Of a stretch of 64,000 nt of DNA, positions 43,234 to 56,335 are shown one piece after another; within the stretch, counting starts at the first letter, position 1, and each line of letters starts with the position of its first letter. The notes under the pieces were generated by a model. The model was given only the letters and a program-made list of their open reading frames with translations, did no database searches and was not told where the DNA came from. Made by a program: the position numbers and the translations under genes. The DNA is from Rallus limicola (lineage: Eukaryota > Chordata > Aves > Gruiformes > Rallidae): assembly GCA_022605955.1 (NCBI GenBank), contig JAKCOZ010000083.1, forward strand, positions 1,116,001 to 1,180,000. The letters run 5' to 3'.

Positions 43234-46200
43234 ATGCCTTACATGCCTAGCTTCTTTACTTTGGGAGTTATTGCTGGACGTTTAGCATGTTTTGAACTGC
43301 AGTCTGCTAGGGCCGAGAAAAGCACCGTAGGAGGTTCCAGGCATGTTCCCTCTTTCCAGGCAAAGGAAAAGGCTGAGAACCAAAGTGACAGGGGCTGCTA
43401 GTGTGTCATGTTAGGAGGTTTCAGACAAGCTATGCCTTTCAGGCCTAGCTTCTTTACTTTGGGAGTTATTGCTGGACGTTTAGCATGTTTTGAACTGCAG
43501 TCTGGTAGGGCCGAGAAAAGCACCGTAGGAGGTTCCTGGCATGTTCCCTCTTTCCAGGCAAAGGAAAAGGCTGAGAGCCAAAGTGACAGGGTCTGCTCGT
43601 GTGTCCTGTTAGGAGGTTTCAGACAAGCTATGCCTTTCAGGCCTAGCTTCTTTACTTTGGGAGTTATTGCTGGACGTTTAGCATGTTTTGAACTGCAGTC
43701 TGCTAGGGCCGAGAAAAGCACCGTAGGAGGTTCCAGGCATGTTCCCTCTTTCCAGGCAAAGGAAAAGGCTGAGAGCCAAAGTGACAGGGTCTGCTCGTGT
43801 GTCCTGTTAGGAGGTTTCAGACAAGCTATGCCTTTCAGGCCTAGCTTCTTTACTTTGGGAGTTATTGCTGGACGTTTAGCATGTTTTGAACTGCAGTCTG
43901 CTAGGGCCGAGAAAAGCACCGTAGGAGGTTCCAGGCATGTTCCCTCTTTCCAGGCAAAGGAAAAGGCTGAGAGCCAAAGTGACAGGGTCTGCTCGTGTGT
44001 CCTGTTAGGAGGTTTCAGACAAGCTATGCCTTTCAGGCCTAGCTTCTTTACTTTGGGAGTTATTGCTGGACGTTTAGCATGTTTTGAATTGCAGTCTGCT
44101 AGGGCCGAGAAAAGCACCGTAGGAGGTTCCAGGCATGTTCCCTCTTTCCAGGCAAAGGAAAAGGCTGAGAGCCAAAGTGACAGGGTCTGCTCGTGTGTCC
44201 TGTTAGGAGGTTTCAGACAAGCTATGCCTTTCAGGCCTAGCTTCTTTACTTTGGGAGTTATTGCTGGACGTTTAGCATGTTTTGAACTGCAGTCTGCTAG
44301 GGCCGAGAAAAGCACCGTAGGAGGTTCCAGGCATGTTCCCTCTTTCCAGGCAAAGGAAAAGGCTGAGAGCCAAAGTGACAGGGTCTGCTCGGGTGTCCTG
44401 TTAGGAGGTTTCAGACAAGCTATGCCTTTCAGGCCTAGCTTCTTTACTTTGGGAGTTATTGCTGGACGTTTAGCATGTTTTGAACTGCAGTCTGGTAGGG
44501 CCGAGAAAAGCACCGTAGGAGGTTCCTGGCATGTTCCCTCTTTCCAGGCAAAGGAAAAGGCTGAGAGCCAAAGTGACAGGGGCTGCTCGTGTGTCCTGTT
44601 AGGAGGTTTCAGACAAGCTATGCCTTTCAGGCCTAGCTTCTTTACTTTGGGAGTTATTGCTGGACGTTTAGCATGTTTTGAACTGCAGTCTGCTAGGGCC
44701 GAGAAAAGCACCGTAGGAGGTTCCAGGCATGTTCCCTCTTTCCAGGCAAAGGAAAAGGCTGAGAGCCAAAGTGACAGGGGCTGCTCGTGTGTCCTGTTAG
44801 GAGGTTTCAGACAAGCTATGCCTTTCAGGCCTAGCTTCTTTACTTTGGGAGTTATTGCTGGACGTTTAGCATGTTTTGAACTGCAGTCTGCTAGGGCCGA
44901 GAAAAGCACCGTAGGAGGTTCCAGGCATGTTCCCTCTTTCCAGGCAAAGGAAAAGGCTGAGAGCCAAAGTGACAGGGGCTGCTCGTGTGTCCTGTTAGGA
45001 GGTTTCAGACAAGCTATGCCTTTCAGGCCTAGCTTCTTTACTTTGGGAGTTATTGCTGGACGTTTAGCATGTTTTGAATTGCAGTCTGCTAGGGCCGAGA
45101 AAAGCACCGTAGGAGGTTCCAGGCATGTTCCCTCTTTCCAGGCAAAGGAAAAGGCTGAGAGCCAAAGTGACAGGGTCTGCTCGTGTGTCCTGTTAGGAGG
45201 TTTCAGACAAGCTATGCCTTTCAGGCCTAGCTTCTTTACTTTGGGAGTTATTGCTGGACGTTTAGCATGTTTTGAACTGCAGTCTGCTAGGGCCGAGAAA
45301 AGCACCGTAGGAGGTTCCAGGCATGTTCCCTCTTTCCAGGCAAAGGAAAAGGCTGAGAGCCAAAGTGACAGGGTCTGATCGGGTGTCCTGTTAGGAGGTT
45401 TCAGACAAGCTATGCCTTTCAGGCCTAGCTTCTTTACTTTGGGAGTTATTGCTGGACGTTTAGCATGTTTTGAACTGCAGTCTGCTAGGGCCGAGAAAAG
45501 CACCGTAGGAGGTTCCAGGCATGTTCCCTCTTTCCAGGCAAAGGAAAAGGCTGTGAGCCAAAGTGACAGGGTCTGCTCGTGTGTCCTGTTAGGAGGTTTC
45601 AGACAAGCTATGCCTTTCAGGCCTAGCTTCTTTACTTTGGGAGTTATTCCTGGACGTTTAGCATGTTTTGAACTGCAGTCTGCTAGGGCCGAGAAAAGCA
45701 CCGTAGGAGGTTCCAGGCATGTTCCCTCTTTCCAGGCAAAGGAAAAGGCTGAGAGCCAAAGTGAAAGGGTCTGCTCGTGTGTCCTGTTAGGAGGTTTCAG
45801 ACAAGCTATGCCTTTCAGGCCTAGCTTCTTTACTTTGGGAGTTATTGCTGGACGTTTAGCATGTTTTGAACTGCAGTCTGCTAGGGCCGAGAAAAGCACC
45901 GTAGGAGGTTCCAGGCATGTTCCCTCTTTCCAGGCAAAGGAAAAGGCTGAGAGCCAAAGTGACAGGGTCTGCTCGTGTGTCCTGTTAGGAGGTTTCAGAC
46001 AAGCTATGCCTTTCAGGCCTAGCTTCTTTACTTTGGGAGTTATTGCTGGACGTTTAGCATGTTTTGAACTGCAGTCTGCTAGGGCCGAGAAAAGCACCGT
46101 AGGAGGTTCCAGGCATGTTCCCTCTTTCCAGGCAAAGGAAAAGGCTGAGAGCCAAAGTGACAGGGTCTGCTCGTGTGTCCTGTTAGGAGCTTTCAGACAA

Positions 46201-46250
46201 GCTATGCCTTTCAGGCCTAGCTTGTCTGAAACCTCCTAACAGGACAAGCT
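43234..46250 (+). repeat. Block of 15 monomers (N V V V V V G G G V V V V V V)
   Basis: Monomer 1 has CTGCTAGTGTG. Monomers 2 and 7 share CTGGTAGGG and TTCCTGGC, so a five-monomer segment is repeated inside the block. Monomer 11 has CTGATCGGG. Monomer 12 has AAGGCTGTGAG. Monomer 13 has TTATTCCTGG and GTGAAAGGG. Confidence 0.92.
46176..46246. repeat. Junction palindrome 26
   Basis: There is one mismatch, GGAGCTTTC left arm only. The following direct copy has CAGGCC rather than the usual CATGCC. Confidence 0.94.
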
Positions 46251-47485
46251 ATGCCTTTCAGGCCTAGCTTCTTTACTTTGGGAGTTATTGCTGGACGTTT
46301 AGCATGTTTTGAACTGCAGTCTGGTAGGGCCGAGAAAAGCACCGTAGGAGGTTCCAGGCATGTTCCCTCTTTCCAGGCAAAGGAAAAGGCTGAGAGCCAA
46401 AGTGACAGGGTCTGCTCGTGTGTCCTGTTAGGAGGTTTCAGACAAGCTATGCCTTTCAGGCCTAGCTTCTTTACTTTGGGAGTTATTGCTGGACGTTTAG
46501 CATGTTTTGAACTGCAGTCTGCTAGGGCCAAGAAAAGCACCGTAGGAGGTTCCAGGCATGTTCCCTCTTTCCAGGCAAAGGAAAAGGCTGAGAGCCAAAG
46601 TGACAGGGGCTGCTCGTGTGTCCTGTTAGGAGGTTTCAGACAAGCTATGCCTTTCAGGCCTAGCTTCTTTACTTTGGGAGTTATTGCTGGACGTTTAGCA
46701 TGTTTTGAACTGCAGTCTGCTAGGGCCGAGAAAAGCACCGTAGGAGGTTCCAGGCATGTTCCCTCTTTCCAGGCAAAGGAAAAGGCTGAGAGCCAAAGTG
46801 ACAGGGTCTGCTCGTGTGTCCTGTTAGGAGGTTTCAGACAAGCTATGCCTTTCAGGCCTAGCTTCTTTACTTTGGGAGTTATTGCTGGACGTTTAGCATG
46901 TTTTGAACTGCAGTCTGCTAGGGCCGAGAAAAGCACCGTAGGATGTTCCAGGCATGTTCCCTCTTTCCAGGCAAAGGAAAAGGCTGAGAGCCAAAGTGAC
47001 AGGGGCTGCTCGTGTGTCCTGTTAGGAGGTTTCAGACAAGCTATGCCTTTCAGGCCTAGCTTCTTTACTTTGGGAGTTATTGCTGGACGTTTAGCATGTT
47101 TTGAACTGCAGTCTGCTAGGGCCGAGAAAAGCACCGTAGGAGGTTCCAGGCATGTTCCCTCTTTCCAGGCAAAGGAAAAGGCTGAGAACCAAAGTGACAG
47201 GGGCTGCTCGTGTGTCATGTTAGGAGGTTTCAGACAAGCTATGCCTTTCAGGCCTAGCTTCTTTACTTTGGGAGTTATTGCTGGACGTTTAGCATGTTTT
47301 GAATTGCAGTCTGCTAGGGCCGAGAAAAGCACCGTAGGAGGTTCCAGGCATGTTCCCTCTTTCCAGGCAAAGGAAAAGGCTGAGAGCCAAAGTGACAGGG
47401 GCTGCTCGTGTGTCCTGTTAGGAGCTTTCAGACAAGCTATGCCTTTCAGGCCTAGCTTGTCTGAAACCTCCTAACAGGACAAGCT
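46251..47485 (+). repeat. Block of 6 monomers (V G V G N G)
   Basis: Monomer 1 has CTGGTAGGG and no CATGCC. Monomer 2 has GGGCCAAG (CpG lost at 46530). Monomer 4 has AGGATGTTCC. The last monomer has TTGCAG. Confidence 0.92.
47411..47481. repeat. Junction palindrome 27
   Basis: There is one mismatch, GGAGCTTTC left arm only. Confidence 0.94.
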
Positions 47486-49511
47486 ATGCCTTTCATGCCT
47501 AGCTTCTTTACTTTGGGAGTTATTGCTGGACGTTTAGCATGTTTTGAACTGCAGTCTGCTAGGGCCGAGAAAAGCACCGTAGGAGGTTCCAGGCATGTTC
47601 CCTCTTTCCAGGCAAAGGAAAAGGCTGAGAACCAAAGTGACAGGGGCTGCTAGTGTGTCATGTTAGGAGGTTTCAGACAAGCTATGCCTTTCAGGCCTAG
47701 CTTCTTTACTTTGGGAGTTATTGCTGGACGTTTAGCATGTTTTGAACTGCAGTCTGCTAGGGCCGAGAAAAGCACCGTAGGAGGTTCCAGGCATGTTCCC
47801 TCTTTCCAGGCAAAGGAAAAGGCTGAGAGCCAAAGTGACAGGGTCTGCTCGTGTGTCCTGTTAGGAGGTTTCAGACAAGCTATGCCTTTCAGGCCTAGCT
47901 TCTTTACTTTGGGAGTTATTGCTGGACGTTTAGCATGTTTTGAACTGCAGTCTGCTAGGGCCGAGAAAAGCACCGTAGGAGGTTCCAGGCATGTTCCCTC
48001 TTTCCAGGCAAAGGAAAAGGCTGAGAGCCAAAGTGACAGGGTCTGCTCGTGTGTCCTGTTAGGAGGTTTCAGACAAGCTATGCCTTTCAGGCCTAGCTTC
48101 TTTACTTTGGGAGTTATTGCTGGACGTTTAGCATGTTTTGAACTGCAGTCTGCTAGGGCCGAGAAAAGCACCGTAGGAGGTTCCAGGCATGTTCCCTCTT
48201 TCCAGACAAAGGAAAAGGCTGAGAACCAAAGTGACAGGGTCTGCTCGTGTGTCATGTTAGGAGGTTTCAGACAAGCTATGCCTTTCAGGCCTAGCTTCTT
48301 TACTTTGGGAGTTATTCCTGGACGTTTAGCATGTTTTGAACTGCAGTCTGCTAGGGCCGAGAAAAGCACCGTAGGAGGTTCCAGGCATGTTCCCTCTTTC
48401 CAGGCAAAGGAAAAGGCTGAGAGCCAAAGTGACAGGGGCTGCTCGTGTGTCCTGTTAGGAGGTTTCAGACAAGCTATGCCTTTCAGGCCTAGCTTCTTTC
48501 CTTTGGGAGTTATTGCTGGACGTTTAGCATGTTTTGAACTGCAGTCTGCTAGGGCCGAGAAAAGCACCGTAGGAGGTTCCAGGCATGTTCCCTCTTTCCA
48601 GGCAAAGGAAAAGGCTGAGAGCCAAAGTGACAGGGTCTGCTCGTGTGTCCTGTTAGGAGGTTTCAGACAAGCTATGCCTTTCAGGCCTAGCTTCTTTACT
48701 TTGGGAGTTATTGCTGGACGTTTAGCATGTTTTGAACTGCAGTCTGCTAGGGCCGAGAAAAGCACCGTAGGAGGTTCCAGGCATGTTCCCTCTTTCCAGG
48801 CAAAGGAAAAGGCTGAGAACCAAAGTGACAGGGGCTGCTCGTGTGTCATGTTAGGAGGTTTCAGACAAGCTATGCCTTTCAGGCCTAGCTTCTTTACTTT
48901 GGGAGTTATTGCTGGACGTTTAGCATGTTTTGAACTGCAGTCTGCTAGGGCCGAGAAAAGCACCGTAGGAGGTTCCAGGCATGTTCCCTCTTTCCAGGCA
49001 AAGGAAAAGGCTGAGAGCCAAAGTGACAGGGGCTGCTCGTGTGTCCTGTTAGGAGGTTCAGACAAGCTATGCCTTTCAGGCCTAGCTTCTTTACTTTGGG
49101 AGTTATTGCTGGACGTTTAGCATGTTTTGAACTGCAGTCTGCTAGGGCCGAGAAAAGCACCGTAGGAGGTTCCAGGCATTTTCCCTCTTTCCAGGCAAAG
49201 GAAAAGGCTGAGAACCAAAGTGACAGGGGCTGCTCGTGTGTCATGTTAGGAGGTTTCAGACAAGCTATGCCTTTCAGGCCTAGCTTCTTTACTTTGGGAG
49301 TTATTGCTGGACGTTTAGCATGTTTTGAATTGCAGTCTGCTAGGGCCGAGAAAAGCACCGTAGGAGGTTCCAGGCATGTTCCCTCTTTCCAGGCAAAGGA
49401 AAAGGCTGAGAGCCAAAGTGACAGGGTCTGCTCGTGTGTCCTGTTAGGAGGTTTCAGACAAGCTATGCCTTTCAGGCCTAGCCTGTCTGAAACCTCCTAA
49501 CAGGACAAGCT
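47486..49511 (+). repeat. Block of 10 monomers (N V V n G V N G N V), one base short
   Basis: Monomer 1 has CTGCTAGTGTG. Monomer 4 has CCAGACAAAGG. Monomer 5 has TTATTCCTGG. Monomer 6 has CTTTCCTTTGG. Monomer 8 lost a T (AGGAGGTTCAG near 49056). Monomer 9 has GGCATTTTCC. Confidence 0.92.
49437..49507. repeat. Junction palindrome 28
   Basis: There is one mismatch, TAGCCTG in the right arm. The following direct copy has CAGGCC rather than CATGCC. Confidence 0.94.
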
Positions 49512-49907
49512 ATGCCTTTCAGGCCTAGCTTCTTTACTTTGGGAGTTATTGCTGGACGTTTAGCATGTTTTGAACTGCAGTCTGCTAGGGCCGAGAAAAG
49601 CACCGTAGGAGGTTCCAGGCATGTTCCCTCTTTCCAGGCAAAGGAAAAGGCTGAGAACCAAAGTGACAGGGGCTGCTCGTGTGTCATGTTAGGAGGTTTC
49701 AGACAAGCTATGCCTTTCATGCCTAGCTTCTTTACTTTGGGAGTTATTGCTGGACGTTTAGCATGTTTTGAACTGCAGTCTGCTAGGGCCGAGAAAAGCA
49801 CCGTAGGAGGTTCCAGGCATGTTCCCTCTTTCCAGGCAAAGGAAAAGGCTGAGAGCCAAAGTGACAGGGGCTGCTCGTGTGTCCTGTTAGGAGGTTTCAG
49901 ACAAGCT

Positions 49908-52900
49908 ATGCCTTTCAGGCCTAGCTTCTTTACTTTGGGAGTTATTGCTGGACGTTTAGCATGTTTTGAACTGCAGTCTGCTAGGGCCGAGAAAAGCACC
50001 GTAGGAGGTTCCAGGCATGTTCCCTCTTTCCAGGCAAAGGAAAAGGCTGAGAGCCAAAGTGACAGGGTCTGCTCGTGTGTCCAGTTAGGAGGTTTCAGAC
50101 AAGCTATGCCTTTCAGGCCTAGCTTCTATACTTTGGGAGTTATTGCTGGACGTTTAGCATGTTTTGAACTGCAGTCTGCTAGGGCCGAGAAAAGCACCGT
50201 AGGATGTTCCAGGCATGTTCCCTCTTTCCAGGCAAAGGAAAAGGCTGAGAGCCAAAGTGACAGGGTCTGCTCGTGTGTCCTGTTAGGAGGTTTCAGACAA
50301 GCTATGCCTTTCAGGCCTAGCTTCTTTACTTTGGGAGTTATTGCTGGACGTTTAGCATGTTTTGAACTGCAGTCTGCTAGGGCCGAGAAAAGCACCGTAG
50401 GAGGTTCCAGGCATGTTCCCTCTTTCCAGGCAAAGGAAAAGGCTGAGAGCCAAAGTGACAGGGTCTGCTCGTGTGTCCTGTTAGGAGGTTTCAGACAAGC
50501 TATGCCTTTCAGGCCTAGCTTCTTTACTTTGGGAGTTATTGCTGGACGTTTAGCATGTTTTGAACTGCAGTCTGCTAGGGCCGAGAAAAGCACCGTAGGA
50601 GGTTCCAGGCATGTTCCCTCTTTCCAGGCAAAGGAAAAGGCTGAGAGCCAAAGTGACAGGGTCTGCTTTGTGTCCTGTTAGGAGGTTTCAGACAAGCTAT
50701 GCCTTTCATGCCTAGCTTCTTTACTTTGGGAGTTATTGCTGGACGTTTAGCATGTTTTGAACTGCAGTCTGCTAGGGCCGAGAAAAGCACCGTAGGAGGT
50801 TCCAGGCATGTTCCCTCTTTCCAGGCAAAGGAAAAGGCTGAGAGCCAAAGTGACAGGGGCTGCTCGTGTGTCCTGTTAGGAGGTTTCAGACAAGCTATGC
50901 CTTTCAGGCCTAGCTTCTTTACTTTGGGAGTTATTGCTGGACGTTTAGCATGTTTTGAACTGCAGTCTGCTAGGGCCGAGAAAAGCACCGTAGGAGGTTC
51001 CAGGCATGTTCCCTCTTTCCAGGCAAAGGAAAAGGCTGAGAGCCAAAGTGACAGGGGCTGCTCGTGTGTCCTGTTAGGAGGTTTCAGACAAGCTATGCCT
51101 TTCAGGCCTAGCTTCTTTACTTTGGGAGTTATTGCTGGACGTTTAGCATGTTTTGAACTGCAGTCTGCTAGGGCCGAGAAAAGCACCGTAGGAGGTTCCA
51201 GGCATGTTCCCTCTTTCCAGGCAAAGGAAAAGGCTGAGAGCCAAAGTGACAGGGTCTGCTCGTGTGTCCTGTTAGGAGGTTTCAGACAAGCTATGCCTTT
51301 CAGGCCTAGCTTCTTTACTTTGGGAGTTATTGCTGGACGTTTAGCATGTTTTGAACTGCAGTCTGCTAGGGCCGAGAAAAGCACCGTAGGAGGTTCCAGG
51401 CATGTTCCCTCTTTCCAGGCAAAGGAAAAGGCTGAGAACCAAAGTGACAGTGGCTGCTCGTGTGTCATGTTAGGAGGTTTCAGACAAGCTATGCCTTTCA
51501 GGCCTAGCTTCTTTACTTTGGGAGTTATTGCTGGACGTTTAGCATGTTTTGAACTGCAGTCTGCTAGGGCCGAGAAAAGCACCGTAGGAGGTTCCAGGCA
51601 TGTTCCCTCTTTCCAGGCAAAGGAAAAGGCTGAGAGCCAAAGTGACAGGGGCTGCTCGTGTGTCCTGTTAGGAGGTTTCAGACAAGCTATGCCTTTCAGG
51701 CCTAGCTTCTTTACTTTGGGAGTTATTGCTGGACGTTTAGCATGTTTTGAACTGCAGTCTGCTAGGGCCGAGAAAAGCACCGTAGGAGGTTCCAGGCATG
51801 TTCCCTCTTTCCAGGCAAAGGAAAAGGCTGAGAGCCAAAGTGACAGGGTCTGCTCGTGTGTCCAGTTAGGAGGTTTCAGACAAGCTATGCCTTTCAGGCC
51901 TAGCTTCTATACTTTGGGAGTTATTGCTGGACGTTTAGCATGTTTTGAACTGCAGTCTGCTAGGGCCGAGAAAAGCACCGTAGGATGTTCCAGGCATGTT
52001 CCCTCTTTCCAGGCAAAGGAAAAGGCTGAGAGCCAAAGTGACAGGGTCTGCTCGTGTGTCCTGTTAGGAGGTTTCAGACAAGCTATGCCTTTCAGGCCTA
52101 GCTTCTTTACTTTGGGAGTTATTGCTGGACGTTTAGCATGTTTTGAACTGCAGTCTGCTAGGGCCGAGAAAAGCACCGTAGGAGGTTCCAGGCATGTTCC
52201 CTCTTTCCAGGCAAAGGAAAAGGCTGAGAGCCAAAGTGACAGGGTCTGCTCGTGTGTCCTGTTAGGAGGTTTCAGACAAGCTATGCCTTTCAGGCCTAGC
52301 TTCTTTACTTTGGGAGTTATTGCTGGACGTTTAGCATGTTTTGAACTGCAGTCTGCTAGGGCCGAGAAAAGCACCGTAGGAGGTTCCAGGCATGTTCCCT
52401 CTTTCCAGGCAAAGGAAAAGGCTGAGAGCCAAAGTGACAGGGTCTGCTTTGTGTCCTGTTAGGAGGTTTCAGACAAGCTATGCCTTTCATGCCTAGCTTC
52501 TTTACTTTGGGAGTTATTGCTGGACGTTTAGCATGTTTTGAACTGCAGTCTGCTAGGGCCGAGAAAAGCACCGTAGGAGGTTCCATGCATGTTCCCTCTT
52601 TCCAGGCAAAGGAAAAGGCTGAGAGCCAAAGTGACAGGGGCTGCTCGTGTGTCCTGTTAGGAGGTTTCAGACAAGCTATGCCTTTCAGGCCTAGCTTCTT
52701 TACTTTGGGAGTTATTGCTGGACGTTTAGCATGTTTTGAACTGCAGTCTGCTAGGGCCGAGAAAAGCACCGTAGGAGGTTCCAGGCATGTTCCCTCTTTC
52801 CAGGCAAAGGAAAAGGCTGAGAGCCAAAGTGACAGGGGCTGCTCGTGTGTCCTGTTAGGAGGTTTCAGACAAGCTATGCCTTTCAGGCCTAGCTTCTTTA

Positions 52901-53073
52901 CTTTGGGAGTTATTGCTGGACGTTTAGCATGTTTTGAACTGCAGTCTGCTAGGGCCGAGAAAAGCACCGTAGGAGGTTCCAGGCATGTTCCCTCTTTCCA
53001 GGCAAAGGAAAAGGCTGAGAGCCAAAGTGACAGGGTCTGCTCGTGTGTCCTGTTAGGAGGTTTCAGACAAGCT
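49908..53073. repeat. Higher-order repeat, 1,781-bp period inside the 30-mer block
   Basis: The segment 49908-51292 is repeated at 51689-53073. Both have, in order, GTCCAGTTAGG, CTTCTATAC with AGGATGTTCC, two V monomers, a one-base deletion (CTGCTTTGTGTCC) and a CATGCC monomer. The period is nine monomers minus the deleted base. The same cassette occurs again near 59645 and 60635. Confidence 0.82.
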
Positions 53074-55421
53074 ATGCCTTTCAGGCCTAGCTTCTTTACT
53101 TTGGGAGTTATTGCTGGACGTTTAGCATGTTTTGAACTGCAGTCTGCTAGGGCCGAGAAAAGCACCGTAGGAGGTTCCAGGCATGTTCCCTCTTTCCAGG
53201 CAAAGGAAAAGGCTGAGAGCCAAAGTGACAGGGGCTGCTCGTGTGTCCTGTTAGGAGGTTTCAGACAAGCTATGCCTTTCAGGCCTAGCTTCTTTACTTT
53301 GGGAGTTATTGCTGGACGTTTAGCATGTTTTGAACTGCAGTCTGCTAGGGCCGAGAAAAGCACCGTAGGAGGTTCCAGGCATGTTCCCTCTTTCCAGGCA
53401 AAGGAAAAGGCTGAGAGCCAAAGTGACAGGGGCTGCTCGTGTGTCCTGTTAGGAGGTTTCAGACAAGCTATGCCTTTCAGGCCTAGCTTCTTTACTTTGG
53501 GAGTTATTGCTGGACGTTTAGCATGTTTTGAACTGCAGTCTGCTAGGGCCGAGAAAAGCACCGTAGGATGTTCCAGGCATGTTCCCTCTTTCCAGGCAAA
53601 GGAAAAGGCTGAGAGCCAAAGTGACAGGGTCTGCTCGTGTGTCCTGTTAGGAGGTTTCAGACAAGCTATGCCTTTCAGGCCTAGCTTCTTTACTTTGGGA
53701 GTTATTGCTGGACGTTTAGCATGTTTTGAACTGCAGTCTGCTAGGGCCGAGAAAAGCACCGTAGGAGGTTCCAGGCATGTTCCCTCTTTCCAGGCAAAGG
53801 AAAAGGCTGAGAGCCAAAGTGACAGGGTCTGCTCGGGTGTCCTGTTAGGAGGTTTCAGACAAGCTATGCCTTTCAGGCCTAGCTTCTTTACTTTGGGAGT
53901 TATTGCTGGACGTTTAGCATGTTTTGAACTGCAGTCTGCTAGGGCCGAGAAAAGCACCGTAGGAGGTTCCAGGCATGTTCCCTCTTTCCAGGCAAAGGAA
54001 AAGGCTGAGAGCCAAAGTGACAGGGTCTGCTCGTGTGTCCTGTTAGGAGGTTTCAGACAAGCTATGCCTTTCAGGCCTAGCTTCTTTACTTTGGGAGTTA
54101 TTGCTGGACGTTTAGCATGTTTTGAACTGCAGTCTGCTAGGGCCGAGAAAAGCACCGTAGGAGGTTCCAGGCATGTTCCCTCTTTCCAGGCAAAGGAAAA
54201 GGCTGAGAGCCAAAGTGACAGGGTCTGCTAGTGTGTCATGTTAGGAGGTTTCAGACAAGCTATGCCTTTCAGGCCTAGCTTCTTTACTTTGGGAGTTATT
54301 GCTGGACGTTTAGCATGTTTTGAACTGCAGTCTGCTAGGGCCGAGAAAAGCACCGTAGGAGGTTCCAGGCATGTTCCCTCTTTCCAGGCAAAGGAAAAGG
54401 CTGAGAGCCAAAGTGACAGGGGCTGCTCGTGTGTCCTGTTAGGAGGTTTCAGACAAGCTATGCCTTTCAGGCCTAGCTTCTTTACTTTGGGAGTTATTGC
54501 TGGACGTTTAGCATGTTTTGAACTGCAGTCTGCTAGGGCCGAGAAAAGCACCGTAGGAGGTTCCAGGCATGTTCCCTCTTTCCAGGCAAAGGAAAAGGCT
54601 GAGAGCCAAAGTGACAGGGTCTGCTCGTGTGTCCTGTTAGGAGGTTTCAGACAAGCTATGCCTTTCAGGCCTAGCTTCTTTACTTTGGGAGTTATTGCTG
54701 GACGTTTAGCATGTTTTGAACTGCAGTCTGCTAGGGCCGAGAAAAGCACCGTAGGAGGTTCCAGGCATGTTCCCTCTTTCCAGGCAAAGGAAAAGGCTGA
54801 GAACCAAAGTGACAGGGGCTGCTCGTGTGTCATGTTAGGAGGTTTCAGACAAGCTATGCCTTTCAGGCCTAGCTTCTTTACTTTGGGAGTTATTGCTGGA
54901 CGTTTAGCATGTTTTGAACTGCAGTCTGCTAGGGCCGAGAAAAGCACCGTAGGAGGTTCCAGGCATGTTCCCTCTTTCCAGGCAAAGGAAAAGGCTGAGA
55001 GCCAAAGTGACAGGGGCTGCTCGTGTGTCCTGTTAGGAGGTTTCAGACAAGCTATGCCTTTCAGGCCTAGCTTCTTTACTTTGGGAGTTATTGCTGGACG
55101 TTTAGCATGTTTTGAACTGCAGTCTGCTAGGGCCGAGAAAAGCACCGTAGGAGGTTCCAGGCATGTTCCCTCTTTCCAGGCAAAGGAAAAGGCTGAGAAC
55201 CAAAGTGACAGGGGCTGCTCGTGTGTCATGTTAGGAGGTTTCAGACAAGCTATGCCTTTCAGGCCTAGCTTCTTTACTTTGGGAGTTATTGCTGGACGTT
55301 TAGCATGTTTTGAATTGCAGTCTGCTAGGGCCGAGAAAAGCACCGTAGGAGGTTCCAGGCATGTTCCCTCTTTCCAGGCAAAGGAAAAGGCTGAGAGCCA
55401 AAGTGACAGGGTCTGCTCGTG

Positions 55422-55492
55422 TGTCCTGTTAGGAGGTTTCAGACAAGCTATGCCTTTCAGGCCTAGCCTGTCTGAAACCTCCTAACAGGACA
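55422..55492. repeat. Junction palindrome 29
   Basis: There is one mismatch, TAGCCTG in the right arm. Confidence 0.94.
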
Positions 55493-55496
55493 AGCT

Positions 55497-56335
55497 ATGC
55501 CTTTCATGCCTAGATTCTTTACTTTGGGAGTTATTGCTGGACGTTTAGCATGTTTTGAACTGCAGTCTGCTAGGGCCGAGAAAAGCACCGTAGGAGGTTC
55601 CAGGCATGTTCCCTCTTTCCAGGCAAAGGAAAAGGCTGAGAACCAAAGTGACAGGGGCTGCTCGTGTGTCATGTTAGGAGGTTTCAGACAAGCTATGCCT
55701 TTCAGGCCTAGCTTCTTTACTTTGGGAGTTATTGCTGGACGTTTAGCATGTTTTGAACTGCAGTCTGCTAGGGCCGAGAAAAGCACCGTAGGAGGTTCCA
55801 GGCATGTTCTCTCTTTCCAGGCAAAGGAAAAGGCTGAGAGCCAAAGTGACAGGGGCTGCTCGTGTGTCCTGTTAGGAGGTTTCAGACAAGCTATGCCTTT
55901 CAGGCCTAGCTTCTTTACTTTGGGAGTTATTGCTGGACGTTTAGCATGTTTTGAACTGCAGTCTGCTAGGGCCGAGAAAAGCACAGTAGGTGGTTCCAGG
56001 CATGTTCCCTCTTTCCAGGCAAAGGAAAAGGCTGAGAGCCAAAGTGACAGGGGCTGCTCGTGTGTCCTGTTAGGAGGTTTCAGACAAGCTATGCCTTTCA
56101 GGCCTCGCTTCTTTACTTTGGGAGTTATTGCTGGACTTTTAGCATGTTTTGAACTGCAGTCTGCTAGGGCCGAGAAAAGCACCGTAGGAGGTTCCAGGCA
56201 TGTTCCCTCTTTCCAGGCAAAGGAAATGGCTGAGAGCCAAAGTGACAGGGTCTGCTCGTGTGTCCTGTTAGGAGGTTTCAGACAAGCTATGCTTTTCAGG
56301 CCTAGCTTGTCTGAAACCTCCTAACAGGACAAGCT
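55497..56335 (+). repeat. Block of 4 monomers (N G G V)
   Basis: Monomer 1 has CCTAGATTC, monomer 2 TGTTCTCTC and monomer 3 CACAGTAGGTGG. Monomer 4 has CCTCGCTTC, GGACTTTTAG and GGAAATGGC. It is related to the blocks at 58014 and 63302. Confidence 0.92.
56261..56331. repeat. Junction palindrome 30
   Basis: The arms are perfect. The spacer is TGCTTTTCAGGCC. Confidence 0.95.

Larger units (their letters stand above)
42197..48079. repeat. Higher-order repeat, 4,252-bp period
   Basis: The segment 42197-43827 matches 46449-48079 in monomer type order. It includes a junction with an unpaired GAGCTTTC left arm and a type N monomer carrying CTGCTAGTGTG. The first copy has a junction at its left edge where the second continues as plain monomers. 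Confidence 0.75.
49512..55496 (+). repeat. Block of 30 monomers, the longest, two bases short
   Basis: Type order: N G V V V V G G V N G V V V V G G V G G V V V V G V N G N V. CATGCC occurs internally at 49710, 50699 and 52480. One-base deletions (CTGCTTTGTGTCC) lie near 50667 and 52448, just before the last two. Monomer 24 ends in CTGCTAGTGTGTCATG. The length and internal CATGCC monomers suggest several older blocks fused by loss of junctions. Confidence 0.92.
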
